DNA of 36,033 nt, taken from the NCBI GenBank assembly GCA_012520395.1, contig JAAYOL010000038.1:1-36033 (forward strand), given 5' to 3'. The notes under the pieces were generated by a model that searched no databases, was not told the origin of the DNA, and saw only the letters and a program-made list of their open reading frames with translations. Positions 25,674 through 34,477 of the stretch are shown piece by piece. Source of the DNA: Clostridiales bacterium. Lineage in GTDB: Bacteria; Bacillota; Clostridia; Oscillospirales; Oscillospiraceae. Numbering within the stretch: position 1 is the stretch's first letter; each line of letters opens with the position of its first letter. The translations under genes were made by a program, and so were the position numbers.

Positions 25674-26407
25674 TGAAAGAAAATCTCAGAGCGGTGGTCC
25701 TCGCCGCGGGTAAGGGTACGCGCCTTAAGTCCGAGTCACACGACCTTCCCAAGGTTATGCGCCTGGCGGCCGGCCGCCCGCTTTTGGCCCATGTGCTCTC
25801 CTCACTCGACTTTATCGCCGCAGAGAACACAGTTATTGTGGTCGGCTATAAGAAGGATGCCGTCATATCCGCCTTCCCCGGCTACTCTTTCGCAGAACAG
25901 CGGGAGCAGTTGGGCACGGGGCATGCGGTAATGGCCGCAGCCGAGGCACTCGAGGGTTTTGACGGCTGCGTTCTCGTCTGCTGCGGTGATATGCCGCTTA
26001 TAAAGAGGAAGAGCCTGCTGGCCCTGGTCGACACTCATTTCGCGGAGAAAAACACCTGTACTATACTCAGCGGCACCTCGGACGAACCGCTTGATTACGG
26101 AAGGATAGTGCGAGATGCTGACGGCGCCTTTCTCAGAATGGTCGAGCATAAGGACTGTAATGAGGAGGAGCGTAAAATACGGGAGCTTAACAGTGGGGTT
26201 TATACATTCCAGGCCCCTGCCCTGCTCCGTGCGCTCTCAAAGCTGAGCCGCAACAATTCCCAGGGCGAGTATTACCTCACAGACGTACCGGCTATTTTGA
26301 AGTCAGAGGGTAAAAAGGTGGGCATATGCAACCGCCACTTAGGCTTAGAGCTTCTGGGTGTGAACACCCCCGAACAGCTCAGCCGTGTTGAGGAGCTTCT
26401 GAAATAA
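25673..26407 (+). CDS. GlmU-like uridylyltransferase domain protein (no acetyltransferase half)
   Basis: A 244-residue sugar-1-phosphate nucleotidyltransferase. The N-terminal VVLAAGKGTRLKSESHDLPKV is the pyrophosphorylase signature; REQLGTGHAVMA, CCGDMPLI, DYGRIVRDADG, HKDCNEEER and NNSQGEYYLTDVP follow as in GlmU. GlmU is normally about 450 residues with a C-terminal left-handed beta-helix that acetylates glucosamine-1-phosphate; this one stops at LGVNTPEQLSRVEELLK, just where the linker would begin. It would thus make a UDP-sugar, likely UDP-GlcNAc from GlcNAc-1-phosphate, but substrate is inferred. ATG overlaps the upstream stop by one base (TGATG), so the two are coupled. A terminator follows. 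Confidence 0.85.
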   Translation: MKENLRAVVLAAGKGTRLKSESHDLPKVMRLAAGRPLLAHVLSSLDFIAAENTVIVVGYKKDAVISAFPGYSFAEQREQLGTGHAVMAAAEALEGFDGCVLVCCGDMPLIKRKSLLALVDTHFAEKNTCTILSGTSDEPLDYGRIVRDADGAFLRMVEHKDCNEEERKIRELNSGVYTFQAPALLRALSKLSRNNSQGEYYLTDVPAILKSEGKKVGICNRHLGLELLGVNTPEQLSRVEELLK

Positions 26408-26413
26408 ATATCA

Positions 26414-26440
26414 AACTCCCGTGCTTTCGGCACGGGAGTT
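26414..26440. terminator. Bidirectional terminator between convergent genes
   Basis: AACTCCCGTGC (26414-26424) and GCACGGGAGTT (26430-26440) form an 11-pair stem with a TTTCG loop. It is followed rightward by ATTGTTTCT and leftward by TTTGATATTTATTTC, so it can end both the 25673 gene and the leftward gene ending at 26512. Confidence 0.85.
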
Positions 26441-26511
26441 ATTGTTTCTGGACACTTAATTATCTCATTCTTCGGAAATCAAGTATTGACACGAATTTCA
26501 GAAATGTAAGA

Positions 26512-27780
26512 CTAGGGTCTTTTTGACTCGGCCTTCTCTTTGGCCACCGCAAGCATCAGCCTTATGCGGTTTTCCTGGTTGACCCTCGCGGCGCCCGGGT
26601 CGTAGTCTATCGCTACGATGTTGGCACCGGGCATCAGTTCGCTGAGCCTTCTTATCTCGCCCTTGCCGCAAATGTGATTCGGCAGACAGCCGAAGGGTTG
26701 TGTGCAGACGATATTGCAGTAGCCAAGCTCTATAAGCTCAACCATTTCGGCCGGCAGCAGCCATCCCTCACCCATGCACATCCCAAGTCCGATTATTCCC
26801 TCCGCGTTCTTCTTAAGCTGCGAAAAGGGTGCGGGGGCAGTAAAGCGGGGATATGGCCCGAGGGCATCTATGAGGTGTTGATGGAGCCTGCTCAAGTATT
26901 TTACGGCGAACCTGCTTATCAACAGCTTACCGAGGGGCGTGCCATAGAGCCTTTTGTTTTCCTGCTCAATATTGAGACTGTAAAAGGCAAAGCCCAGAAG
27001 CCCGGGTACCATGACCTCGCAGCCCTGCCTGACGAGGAAGCTCTCCAGGTTGTTGTTCCCTACTGCGGAATACTTGACGTAGAGCTCGCCGACTATTCCG
27101 ACCTTTATCCTGCTTGGCCCGGCGATTATTCTTACCGAGGCGAAGTCCGCCGCTATGGCGGCAAGGTTTTTTCTTATATTGCCTTTGCCGAGCCCTTTTT
27201 GATTTTTAAACTGCCCGGAAATCTTATAAACCCATTCATCCGTGAGCCTCTGGCTTTCCCCAGGTCTTGCTTCATAGGGCATAACCTGATTTTTCAGCAG
27301 CATGAGCATGTCCGCATAAAGCCAGGCGGTAAGGGCCATCCTCAGCATGGGCATCGTTATTTTAAAGCCGCTGTTCTTTTCAATGCCTCCGTAGCACAGT
27401 GAAATAACAGGTACCTTTTCAAAGCCGCTTTTTGCAAGTGCCTTGCGCAGAAGATGGACATAATTTGAGGCGCGGCAACCGCCGCCCGTCTGGTAGAGCA
27501 TGAGGGCGGTTTTTTCGTTATCGTATTTACCGCTCTCAAGGGCACGCATAAACTGGCCTATGACGACTATGGCGGGGTAGCAGATGTCATTGTGCACATA
27601 GCGTAGCCCGGCCTCGACGGCGCTCTCCGTCTCCTCCTGCAGGATTTCGACCTTATATCCGTGAAGCCTGAAAATGCTGCGCATAAGCTCGAAATGAATG
27701 GGCGCCATGTTAGGGATGAGTATGGTATACTCATCCCTCATTTTCGGTGTGAACTCTATTCTGTTTAAGCCTTCCGCCAT
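26512..27780 (-). CDS. COG3581-type 2-hydroxyacyl-CoA dehydratase relative
   Basis: About 422 residues, related to the HgdB/DUF2229 group: proteins linked to 2-hydroxyacyl-CoA dehydratases and their BadF/HgdC-type activases. Visible marks are the Cys in HNDICYPAIV, the glycine-rich QTGGGCRASNYVHLLRKAL, CYGGIEKNSGFK, GIVGELYVKYSA, FGCLPNHICGKGEIRRL and DYDPGAARVNQENRIRLM; several Cys could ligate a [4Fe-4S] cluster. No substrate can be named. The frame is open to a GTG at 27813, inside a hairpin; the ATG at 27778-27780 is preferred but its ribosome site is weak. The usual large activase partner is not adjacent: upstream is a terminator and downstream a convergent gene. Confidence 0.75.
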   Translation of the reverse strand: MAEGLNRIEFTPKMRDEYTILIPNMAPIHFELMRSIFRLHGYKVEILQEETESAVEAGLRYVHNDICYPAIVVIGQFMRALESGKYDNEKTALMLYQTGGGCRASNYVHLLRKALAKSGFEKVPVISLCYGGIEKNSGFKITMPMLRMALTAWLYADMLMLLKNQVMPYEARPGESQRLTDEWVYKISGQFKNQKGLGKGNIRKNLAAIAADFASVRIIAGPSRIKVGIVGELYVKYSAVGNNNLESFLVRQGCEVMVPGLLGFAFYSLNIEQENKRLYGTPLGKLLISRFAVKYLSRLHQHLIDALGPYPRFTAPAPFSQLKKNAEGIIGLGMCMGEGWLLPAEMVELIELGYCNIVCTQPFGCLPNHICGKGEIRRLSELMPGANIVAIDYDPGAARVNQENRIRLMLAVAKEKAESKRP

Positions 27781-27809
27781 AGCTGAATTACCCGCTTCTG
27801 TACTATTTA

Positions 27810-27832
27810 CCACAGCCTGAAGCCGGCTGTGG
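27810..27832 (-). other. Hairpin in the leader of the COG3581-type gene
   Basis: CCACAGCC (27810-27817) pairs with GGCTGTGG (27825-27832), 8 pairs with a 7-base loop. Rightward it is followed by a T-rich stretch but there is no rightward gene nearby. It overlaps the alternative GTG start at 27813. Confidence 0.5.
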
Positions 27833-27959
27833 TATGTTTTTCTATATTTTATTGCCGCGACTTACAAGCGCCATCCGTCGGGGCGGCACTGTGCAAGCAC
27901 TATATAATATAGAGTACTTTCCGCATAACTGCAACAAGTAATTTCAGCAAACAAAAAAT

Positions 27960-27982
27960 CCGCCTCCCAAAAAGGGAGACGG
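27960..27982 (-). terminator. Terminator of the topoisomerase-lipoprotein cluster
   Basis: Read leftward, CCGTCTCCC-TTTTT-GGGAGGCGG (9 pairs with one T-G) followed by ATTTTTTGTTT. It is a strong intrinsic terminator about 170 bases past the stop of the transglutaminase-like lipoprotein gene. A second 10-pair hairpin, GCGTGGCGTC/GACGCCACGC (28003-28026), lies just upstream of it without a T-run. Confidence 0.85.
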
Positions 27983-28155
27983 TTTACATTAGTTGTCGGG
28001 GAGCGTGGCGTCCTTCGACGCCACGCCCTAGAAGCAGCCCGTACCGCCGTAATCATGCTTCTTTTCCTCATCGCAATTTTATTTTAACTCAAATTTAGAG
28101 GAAAATATGAACAATCTGTGTATATTCATTTAATAAAATGTAAATATTTCCAAAG

Positions 28156-29292
28156 CTATCTTATACGTCCCGTATAGGGAATTTCGAGCTTGTCATAGCT
28201 TAAGGAGCCGTCGCAAATTTTGTGTTCGGTCGTGTCCCAGCTGTAGTCAGGTTTCATATCCCTGTCCGCCCTCAAAAAGGCGGTGTTTATTCCGTTTTCC
28301 TTGCACATGGAGGGGTCGACATGATAATAATATCCCTTCAGGCCGATTATGTTCCAATAGTGCTTTTGACCGTTAAGCTCACCCTCCACAACTGTGCATT
28401 TTATACCGAGCAGGGAGCAGAGCATTTTGTAGGCCATTGCAAAGCCCTCGCTATTGCCCGCCCCTTCCATTATCGTAGCGTATGCCGTGTCGCCGTCCTC
28501 CGGCGAAAAGCTCGCGGCCGAGATGAGGGCAGAGCAGATGTTGTAGGCGGTGTACTCGTCAGCGGGTGCCTCCGCTCCCTTCAAAAGCCTCTGCGCCTCC
28601 AGGGTGAGCGCCAATCTCATCTCCGCTTCCCGTCTCGCTGTATACGGGTATTCAAGCTCTATTTCGAGTATTTTGGGCATAGTTTCACTTTCATACACGG
28701 TAATCTCCGCCGTGGGCAGCGCCATGACGGACTGAGGATTATCCCTGTAATACTCTTTTATATAAGCCTCGATATATTCCGGCGTCACAAGCTCGGAGGA
28801 TATGGATATGACAAGGTAGTCTTTGTGCGATTCCAGCGCGGTGCCAAGGGCACCCTGCACCGCCGAGGCATAGTTTAAGTACATGACGTTCTGAACCTGC
28901 TCCAGTGTGCGCCTGTAGTTGATGTATACGTTTGCCTCATAATATGAAACTATTCTGGAATAGCTGTGGGTGATGTAGTCAACCGCAAAGGCGCCTATGG
29001 CGGTCTCCCTTATTACTTCCAGGCTTGCCATTGAAATTGCGTCCGAAACGTCGCCGTCATAGCCGCTGACCTTTATACGGCCGTGCTCACGACCCTCCTT
29101 AACAAAGGTCAGGATAGCTGTTTTTATGCCCTGGTATGTCTTCACCTCGATTACGTCGGAATCCTGGCTCCCGCTGCCGGTTTCGTCCTCGTGGTCAGTG
29201 ACGACATAGTACTCGCTGTTCATTATCACGGAGCAGCCCGATGCCACAGACAGCAGCGCCGCCAAAACAAGCAGATATAGTATTCTTTTCAC
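28156..29292 (-). CDS. Lipoprotein with transglutaminase-like domain lacking the catalytic Cys
   Basis: A 378-residue exported lipoprotein: MKRILYLLVLAALLSVASGC with the lipobox Cys at residue 20. The middle is a mostly helical-strand region of unknown type. The C-terminal part (about 245-330) follows the bacterial transglutaminase/SLT-core plan: TAYATIMEGAGNSEGFAMAYKM, then HYWNIIGLKGYYYHVDPSM. In active members the first segment reads GxCxGYA; here it is GNSEGFA, so the catalytic Cys is Ser281, while the His (H311) and Asp (D326) remain. The frame is open to 29367, but AAGGAGG lies 7 bases before the GTG at 29292, which starts the signal peptide. It is the last gene of the leftward cluster before the terminator at 27960. 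Confidence 0.8.
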   Translation of the reverse strand: MKRILYLLVLAALLSVASGCSVIMNSEYYVVTDHEDETGSGSQDSDVIEVKTYQGIKTAILTFVKEGREHGRIKVSGYDGDVSDAISMASLEVIRETAIGAFAVDYITHSYSRIVSYYEANVYINYRRTLEQVQNVMYLNYASAVQGALGTALESHKDYLVISISSELVTPEYIEAYIKEYYRDNPQSVMALPTAEITVYESETMPKILEIELEYPYTARREAEMRLALTLEAQRLLKGAEAPADEYTAYNICSALISAASFSPEDGDTAYATIMEGAGNSEGFAMAYKMLCSLLGIKCTVVEGELNGQKHYWNIIGLKGYYYHVDPSMCKENGINTAFLRADRDMKPDYSWDTTEHKICDGSLSYDKLEIPYTGRIR

Positions 29293-29350
29293 AGCGACGC
29301 CTCCTTGCCGTTTCCAATTGAAAGGGGTCTCTTTGCGTTCAGAGAGCGGC

Positions 29351-30253
29351 TTACTCCTTATCCTCAAGGTACTGAAAGCCGAAGCCTAAAACCTCGCGTG
29401 TCTCCGAAATTATCACAAAGGAGTTCGGGTCAAAGCGCTTGACCACCCTTTTCAGATCCATTATCTGCTGCCTCTTTATAGCGCATAGCAGAACCATTTT
29501 ATCCTGGCCGGAGAAGGCCCCGCGCCCGTAGAGCAATGTAACGCCCCGGTCAAGCTCCTGAGTGATTGCCTTGCTTATTTCCTCGCTCTTCTCGGTGATG
29601 ATGTAGCAGACCTTTGAATAGTTAAGCCCGTACAGCACGGTATCAACCATCTTTGAAATGACAAAGGCCGCAACCACCGAGTACATCGCAGCTTCGTATT
29701 TGTTAAATACGAGGGCATAGCCGATAAAGATAACGGCGTTAAGTCCCATTACTATTTTGCCATAGTTAATATAGGGGAAATAGTGCCGGAGAACCTTCGC
29801 AACTATATCTATTCCACCGGTGCTGCCGCCCGCAGAATAAATCAAGCCCTGGCCGAGCCCCGTAATAACGCCCCCGAAAAGCCCGGCAAGCAGAGGGTTG
29901 GTCGTGAGCGTTATGGGCGGGACAAGCTCTAACAGGTCAAGTATAACCGAGCTGAGAACAAGGCCCATAACAGAGCCAATCAGAAAGCTCGGCCCCACCC
30001 TTTTCCATGCGAGAATAAAAAGTGGGATGTTCAGCGCGATGGTCACCAGACCCACCGGAGTAGTCAGAAGGTGGTTGAATATCATTGACACGCCCATGAC
30101 TCCGCCCATTATTATACCGTTTCGGTACATTAAAAAGCTGATGCCGGCGGCATCGAGAACCGAACCGACCAGTATCTTTAGGAACATCGATATAATCTGC
30201 CTCGTCCTGCCCTCCAAATCGATTTCCTTTCTCCGTAAACCCGTGATTTTCAC
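29351..30253 (-). CDS. YitT-family membrane protein (DUF161 plus DUF2179)
   Basis: An integral membrane protein of the YitT family, whose transport function is not established. Residues up to about 200 hold five or six hydrophobic spans, with the family stretches GIIMGGVMGVSMIFNHL and GLIYSAGGSTGGIDIVAKVL. The C-terminal DUF2179 domain (about 215-300) shows VTLLYGRGAFSGQDKMVLLC, the usual cytoplasmic ligand-binding-like fold. The frame is open to ATG 30274, which has no ribosome site; a GTG at 30253 has GGCAGGG 8 bases upstream and is preferred, with moderate confidence. It lies between the ParC-type gene (about 80 bases upstream) and the lipoprotein gene (58 bases downstream). Confidence 0.88.
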   Translation of the reverse strand: MKITGLRRKEIDLEGRTRQIISMFLKILVGSVLDAAGISFLMYRNGIIMGGVMGVSMIFNHLLTTPVGLVTIALNIPLFILAWKRVGPSFLIGSVMGLVLSSVILDLLELVPPITLTTNPLLAGLFGGVITGLGQGLIYSAGGSTGGIDIVAKVLRHYFPYINYGKIVMGLNAVIFIGYALVFNKYEAAMYSVVAAFVISKMVDTVLYGLNYSKVCYIITEKSEEISKAITQELDRGVTLLYGRGAFSGQDKMVLLCAIKRQQIMDLKRVVKRFDPNSFVIISETREVLGFGFQYLEDKE

Positions 30254-30333
30254 GGTCACAGCCCTGCCGCCCATGAGGGAGCGGGCAGGTTTTAGTAGTG
30301 AATAGGAAGTTTAAACCGCGAAGCCTCGCCCGA

Positions 30334-32571
30334 TTACAACAGGCTCATCTGCTTTTCCTCCATGTCCTCCTCGCGGAGGAGGGCTCCCGCGGCCGGCAGG
30401 CTGCGGACCCGGTAGCGCGAGATGTTCTGTATACCCGTTTCCGAGACAGGTAGAGCCTTTTTCAGCTTGCGCTTTGCCTTCATCGTCATGACCGAGACAC
30501 CCTGTGTGGTGCGTGTGGCCTTCGGCGCCAGCAGTGCCGTATTAAATATGATGGCCCGCCCCTCGGTCGAATATGCGGCCACTTCAATCTCTTCGCTGAA
30601 CTCAATTACCGCCTTGAGCGGGCTCTTATCCGAAAAGGCGCCGGTGAGTTTGCGGCGGTTTGTCTTTGTTTCATAGGCTGACACGGGCACGCGCGCGGCC
30701 TTGCCGTTTTCAAAAAAGAAAAGAAGACTGCCCTTGTAGTCTCTTGCGTTAACCATATAAACTACGTTCTCACCCGGCTCCATGCCGAGGTGCGACGGCA
30801 GGTATGTGCCGAGGACGGAGGCCTTTGTATCCTCGAAGTCCGAAGCCTTTACCTTATAACACTGCTGCCTGTCCGTAAAGATAAGCAGCTCGTCCCGGTT
30901 CGTGCCCTCGAAGGCCAGTAAGAGGCCGTCGTCCTCCTTATACTTCTGCTCACCTCCCATGCGCAGAGAGAGCGGTGTTATCTTCTTAAAATAGCCCTCG
31001 CGCGAGAGGAACATATTTACCTCGTAATCCTCTATCTGCTCTTCCTCACAGTAGTGCTCAACCTCGCTGGCATAGACTATGCCTGTTTTGCGCTCCGTGC
31101 CGTACTTTTTCATAACGCTTTTCAGCTCATCGACAATCAGCGCCCTAACCCGGCGGCGGCTTTTCAGCAGATCCTCAAGGTCCGCTATCTCCTTCTCAAG
31201 GGTTTCAGTCTCTTTTACACGCTTTAGGATGTATTCCTTATTTATGTTTCGCAGCCTGATGTCAGCCACGAATTCCGCCTGAGGCTCGTCGATGCCGAAG
31301 CCTATCATGAGATTCGGAATTACCTCGGCCTCCTCCTCGGTGTTGCGTATAATGCTGATGGCCTTGTCTATGTCCAGCAGGATTTTCTGAAGGCCTTTTA
31401 AGAGGTGGAGCTTTTCCTTCTTCTTAGACAGCTCAAAGAACGCCCTGCGCCTTACACAGTCGATGCGCCAGGCAGTCCACTCGTCAAGTATCTCCGCTAT
31501 GCCCATGACTCTGGGCGTTCCGGCTATGAGTATGTTGAAGTTGCAGGAAAAGCTGTCCATGAGCGGAGACATTTTAAACAGCTTCTGCATCAGCTTCTCC
31601 GGATCCACCCCGCGCTTCAGGTCAATGGCGAGCTTGAGACCGTTTAAATCGGTCTCATCGCGCATATCGCTTATTTCCTTTACCTTACCCTGCTTAATAA
31701 GCTCCGCCACCTTGTCCATTACCGCCTCGGCGGTGGTGGTGTAGGGCAGCTCATAAACCTCAATAATATTTTCCTTTTTTACATAGCGCCAACGCGAGCG
31801 CAGCTTAAAGCTTCCGCGTCCGGTACGGTAAATTGCCTCAATCTCGGACTTGTCGTATATAATTTCGCCGCCCGTTGAGAAGTCCGGGGCGAGCAGAGTT
31901 GACATAATGTTATGAGAAGGGTCATTTATGTAATCTATCGCCGTCTGACATACCTCGGCAAGATTAAAGCCGCAAATCTGGCTGGCCATGCCGACAGCTA
32001 TGCCGGTGTTGGCGGAAACCAGCACGTTGGGGAAGGTGGTTGGCAGAAGAGCCGGCTCCTTCATCGTGCCGTCATAGTTGTCTACAAAATCCACGGTATC
32101 CTGATCTATGTCGCGAAAAAGCTCGTTGCATATGGCGGCGAGCTTTGCCTCGGTGTACCTGGAGGCGGCATAAGCCATATCGCGGGAATAGACCTTTCCG
32201 AAGTTACCCTTAGAGTCAATAAAGGGCGTCAAAAGCGCCTCGTTTCCCTTTGAAAGACGCACCATTGTCTCATAGATTGCACTGTCTCCGTGGGGGTTTA
32301 GGCGCATGGTCTGCCCGACTATGTTGGCCGATTTTGTGCGGCCGCCCGTGAGCAGACCCATCTTATACATGGTGTAAAGCAGCTTCCGGTGGGAGGGCTT
32401 GAAGCCGTCTATTTCGGGTATGGCGCGGGAGACAATCACGCTCATGGCATAGGGCATGTAGTTTACTTCAAGCGTCTCAGTTATGCCCTGCTCCAGAACC
32501 TCAGCCCGCAGACCGATTACGTTAGGATTATTCACTTTTTTGGGGGCCTGTCCGTCTTTTTTCCTTGCCAC
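30334..32571 (-). CDS. Type IIA topoisomerase subunit A (ParC/GyrA family)
   Basis: The DNA-breaking subunit of a type II topoisomerase. The 745 residues show the N-terminal DNA-gate: VNYMPYAMSVIVSRAIPEID, the quinolone-site region LNPHGDSAIYETMVRLS (S97 aligns with GyrA Ser83) and the catalytic Tyr in AASRYTEAKLA (Y139). The C-terminal beta-pinwheel is present, but no GyrA box (QRRGGKG) is seen, so it resembles topoisomerase IV more than gyrase. Its presumed partner is the B-type gene at 34478, separated from it by the phosphate transporter gene. The ATG has a weak ribosome site. It is probably a decatenase-like enzyme; the name parC is not assigned because the sequence is divergent. Confidence 0.9.
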   Translation of the reverse strand: MARKKDGQAPKKVNNPNVIGLRAEVLEQGITETLEVNYMPYAMSVIVSRAIPEIDGFKPSHRKLLYTMYKMGLLTGGRTKSANIVGQTMRLNPHGDSAIYETMVRLSKGNEALLTPFIDSKGNFGKVYSRDMAYAASRYTEAKLAAICNELFRDIDQDTVDFVDNYDGTMKEPALLPTTFPNVLVSANTGIAVGMASQICGFNLAEVCQTAIDYINDPSHNIMSTLLAPDFSTGGEIIYDKSEIEAIYRTGRGSFKLRSRWRYVKKENIIEVYELPYTTTAEAVMDKVAELIKQGKVKEISDMRDETDLNGLKLAIDLKRGVDPEKLMQKLFKMSPLMDSFSCNFNILIAGTPRVMGIAEILDEWTAWRIDCVRRRAFFELSKKKEKLHLLKGLQKILLDIDKAISIIRNTEEEAEVIPNLMIGFGIDEPQAEFVADIRLRNINKEYILKRVKETETLEKEIADLEDLLKSRRRVRALIVDELKSVMKKYGTERKTGIVYASEVEHYCEEEQIEDYEVNMFLSREGYFKKITPLSLRMGGEQKYKEDDGLLLAFEGTNRDELLIFTDRQQCYKVKASDFEDTKASVLGTYLPSHLGMEPGENVVYMVNARDYKGSLLFFFENGKAARVPVSAYETKTNRRKLTGAFSDKSPLKAVIEFSEEIEVAAYSTEGRAIIFNTALLAPKATRTTQGVSVMTMKAKRKLKKALPVSETGIQNISRYRVRSLPAAGALLREEDMEEKQMSLL

Positions 32572-32633
32572 GGTAACCGTCCTTTATAAGCAGTCAATAA
32601 TATAGGTCCATGTGAGTTGTAATACGCACTTTT

Positions 32634-34382
32634 TTATACAATATATTTTTTGCGGTATCCCTCATACAATCTCTTAAATTCCTCGTTTCCGGTGTAGCGC
32701 AGGGAGCGGGCATATTCATGCATCAGGTAATTGCCCTGGCTTATCTCAATAAGGCCCAGCGCCACGTTTGAGCAGTGGTCGGCAACTCTTTCGAGGTTGT
32801 TGAGAAGGTCGGCGAGGATAAAGCCCAGCTCAATCGTGCATCTCCCGTCCTGAAGCCGTAAGACGTGCTTCTTCTTCATCTCAAGACAGAGCTCATCTAT
32901 AACATCCTCAAGCGGCTCAACCCTTTTGGAGGATTCCACGTCTCCGGTGCAGAAGGAGTTTATCGCTATTTCGAGTATCTCCTCCACGGCGGCGGATATT
33001 ACCTTTATGTCAGACTGTGCCACCTCCGAGAATGAGAGCTTCTTGTCATGCAGCTCCTCGGCGACCTCCAAAATGTTGACAGAGTGGTCGCTTATGCGCT
33101 CGAAGTCTCCGATTATATGCAGTAGCATGGAGACATCCTCGGCATTGTCCTTTGAAAGGTTGTGGCTGCTAAGCTCCACAAGATAGTTCCCCAGCTTGTC
33201 CTCGTACATATCCGCCTTTTCCTCGGAGGCGTGAATTTGGTTGCTGTCCTTCTCACTATAATTATTTATGTTTTTAATTGCCAGCAGCAGGGATGCGCGA
33301 ACATCCTGGGCCATTTCGCAGGCGAGCTTACGGCAGCGCTCAACAGCTATGGTGGGTGTGGAAAACAGCCTGCGGTCTAGAAGCTGAGTCTCCCGGTCTA
33401 CCTTCCCCTTTCCAATGGAGGCGGCGGCAAGCTTCTCAAGCTGCTTGGAAAACGGGAAAAGTATAAATACCGCGAACACCTTGAAGAATGAGTTAATAAC
33501 AGCTATTCCCACGGGTGTCGACGGCTGCAGCACGAAATTAAACCTGAATATGGCGTTTAGCGTGTAGAAGATCACAAGGAATATGGTTACACCTATAACG
33601 TTGAAATAAAGGTGGATAAAGGCTGCGGTGCGGGCGTTCTTGTTTGTGCCTATTGAAGAAAGCATAGCCGTTATGCATGTTCCGATATCCATGCCCAGCA
33701 TGATTGGAATGGCGCTTCCGTAAGATATTGCTCCGGTCGCCAGCGCAAGCGCCTGCAGTATGCCGATAGACGCAGAGGAACTCTGAATAATGCAGGTAAA
33801 AATCGTGCCGACGGCAACGCCGAGCAGCGGGTTTGAGAATTTCAGAAGCAAATTCGTAAATGCCGGAACCTCTCTTAGAGGCTCTACGGCGCCCGACATG
33901 CTGTCCATTCCGTACATCAAAACAGCAAAGCCGAGCAGAATTGTGCCGATGTTCTTCTTCCTTGGGTTTTTCCCGAACATAATGATAATAATGCCGATTA
34001 AGGCCAGTATCGGTGTAAAAGAGCTCGGCTTCAGAAGCTGGACCACAAGGCTTTCGCCCTGGATACCGGCCAAGCTTAAAATCCACGCCGTCACGGTAGT
34101 TCCTATGTTGGCCCCCATTATAACGCCAGTTGCCTGGGAGACCTTCATAAGTCCCGAGTTTACAAATCCCACAACCATAACCGTTGTGGCCGACGACGAC
34201 TGGACTATACCGGTTATCAATGTGCCTATCAGAACACCCTTAAATGGGTTGGAGGTAAGCTTCTCCAGGATGTTCTTCATCTTATAGCCGGCCTGCTTTT
34301 CAAAACCGTCTCCCATCAGCTTCATTCCGTAAAGGAAGAGGGCAAGCCCTCCAACGAGCTTTAGCACGTCGAAAATTGTCAT
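32634..34382 (-). CDS. Na/Pi cotransporter with C-terminal PhoU-like domain
   Basis: A sodium-phosphate symporter of the NptA/SLC34-like family (582 residues). The N-terminal 340 residues are membrane-embedded, with the two inverted-repeat signatures QSSSATTVM (from residue 61) and QSSSASIGIL (from 200), preceded by the opening KLVGGLALFLYGMKLMGDGF. The C-terminal 220 residues form PhoU-like helical repeats (AEEKADMYEDKLGNYLVEL, then LHIIGDFERISDHSVNILEV). It sits between the two topoisomerase genes in the same direction; the gaps are about 95 bases upstream and 62 downstream. AGGAG lies about 14 bases before the ATG, a long spacing. A small GC hairpin (34437-34450) precedes it. Confidence 0.93.
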   Translation of the reverse strand: MTIFDVLKLVGGLALFLYGMKLMGDGFEKQAGYKMKNILEKLTSNPFKGVLIGTLITGIVQSSSATTVMVVGFVNSGLMKVSQATGVIMGANIGTTVTAWILSLAGIQGESLVVQLLKPSSFTPILALIGIIIIMFGKNPRKKNIGTILLGFAVLMYGMDSMSGAVEPLREVPAFTNLLLKFSNPLLGVAVGTIFTCIIQSSSASIGILQALALATGAISYGSAIPIMLGMDIGTCITAMLSSIGTNKNARTAAFIHLYFNVIGVTIFLVIFYTLNAIFRFNFVLQPSTPVGIAVINSFFKVFAVFILFPFSKQLEKLAAASIGKGKVDRETQLLDRRLFSTPTIAVERCRKLACEMAQDVRASLLLAIKNINNYSEKDSNQIHASEEKADMYEDKLGNYLVELSSHNLSKDNAEDVSMLLHIIGDFERISDHSVNILEVAEELHDKKLSFSEVAQSDIKVISAAVEEILEIAINSFCTGDVESSKRVEPLEDVIDELCLEMKKKHVLRLQDGRCTIELGFILADLLNNLERVADHCSNVALGLIEISQGNYLMHEYARSLRYTGNEEFKRLYEGYRKKYIV

Positions 34383-34436
34383 GTTGTTGTCTTTTTCTCC
34401 TCTTAACTTCTTTTATAAATCCAACATATATTTCAA

Positions 34437-34450
34437 ACGCCCGAGGGCGT
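34437..34450 (-). other. Small GC hairpin between the topoisomerase B gene and the Na/Pi gene
   Basis: ACGCC-CGAG-GGCGT, 5 pairs, followed leftward by TTGAAATATA. It could be a weak terminator or processing site between the two genes, not a strong one. Confidence 0.35.
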
Positions 34451-34477
34451 GAATATTATTCCCGCTTTTCCCTCTCT

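Larger units (their letters stand above)
27781..28155 (-). other. Gene-free segment with two hairpins upstream of the COG3581-type gene
   Basis: It holds the leader hairpin at 27810-27832 (CCACAGCC/GGCTGTGG), the terminator at 27960-27982 and a second perfect 10-pair stem at 28003-28026. A 69-codon frame (27862-28071) crosses these hairpins and is rejected. A clear promoter for the 27780 gene is not seen. Confidence 0.5.

Noticed and set aside
27862-28071. 69-codon leftward frame downstream of the lipoprotein gene
   Set aside because: It spans two hairpins and a terminator, is Arg-rich by stem composition, and has no good ribosome site.
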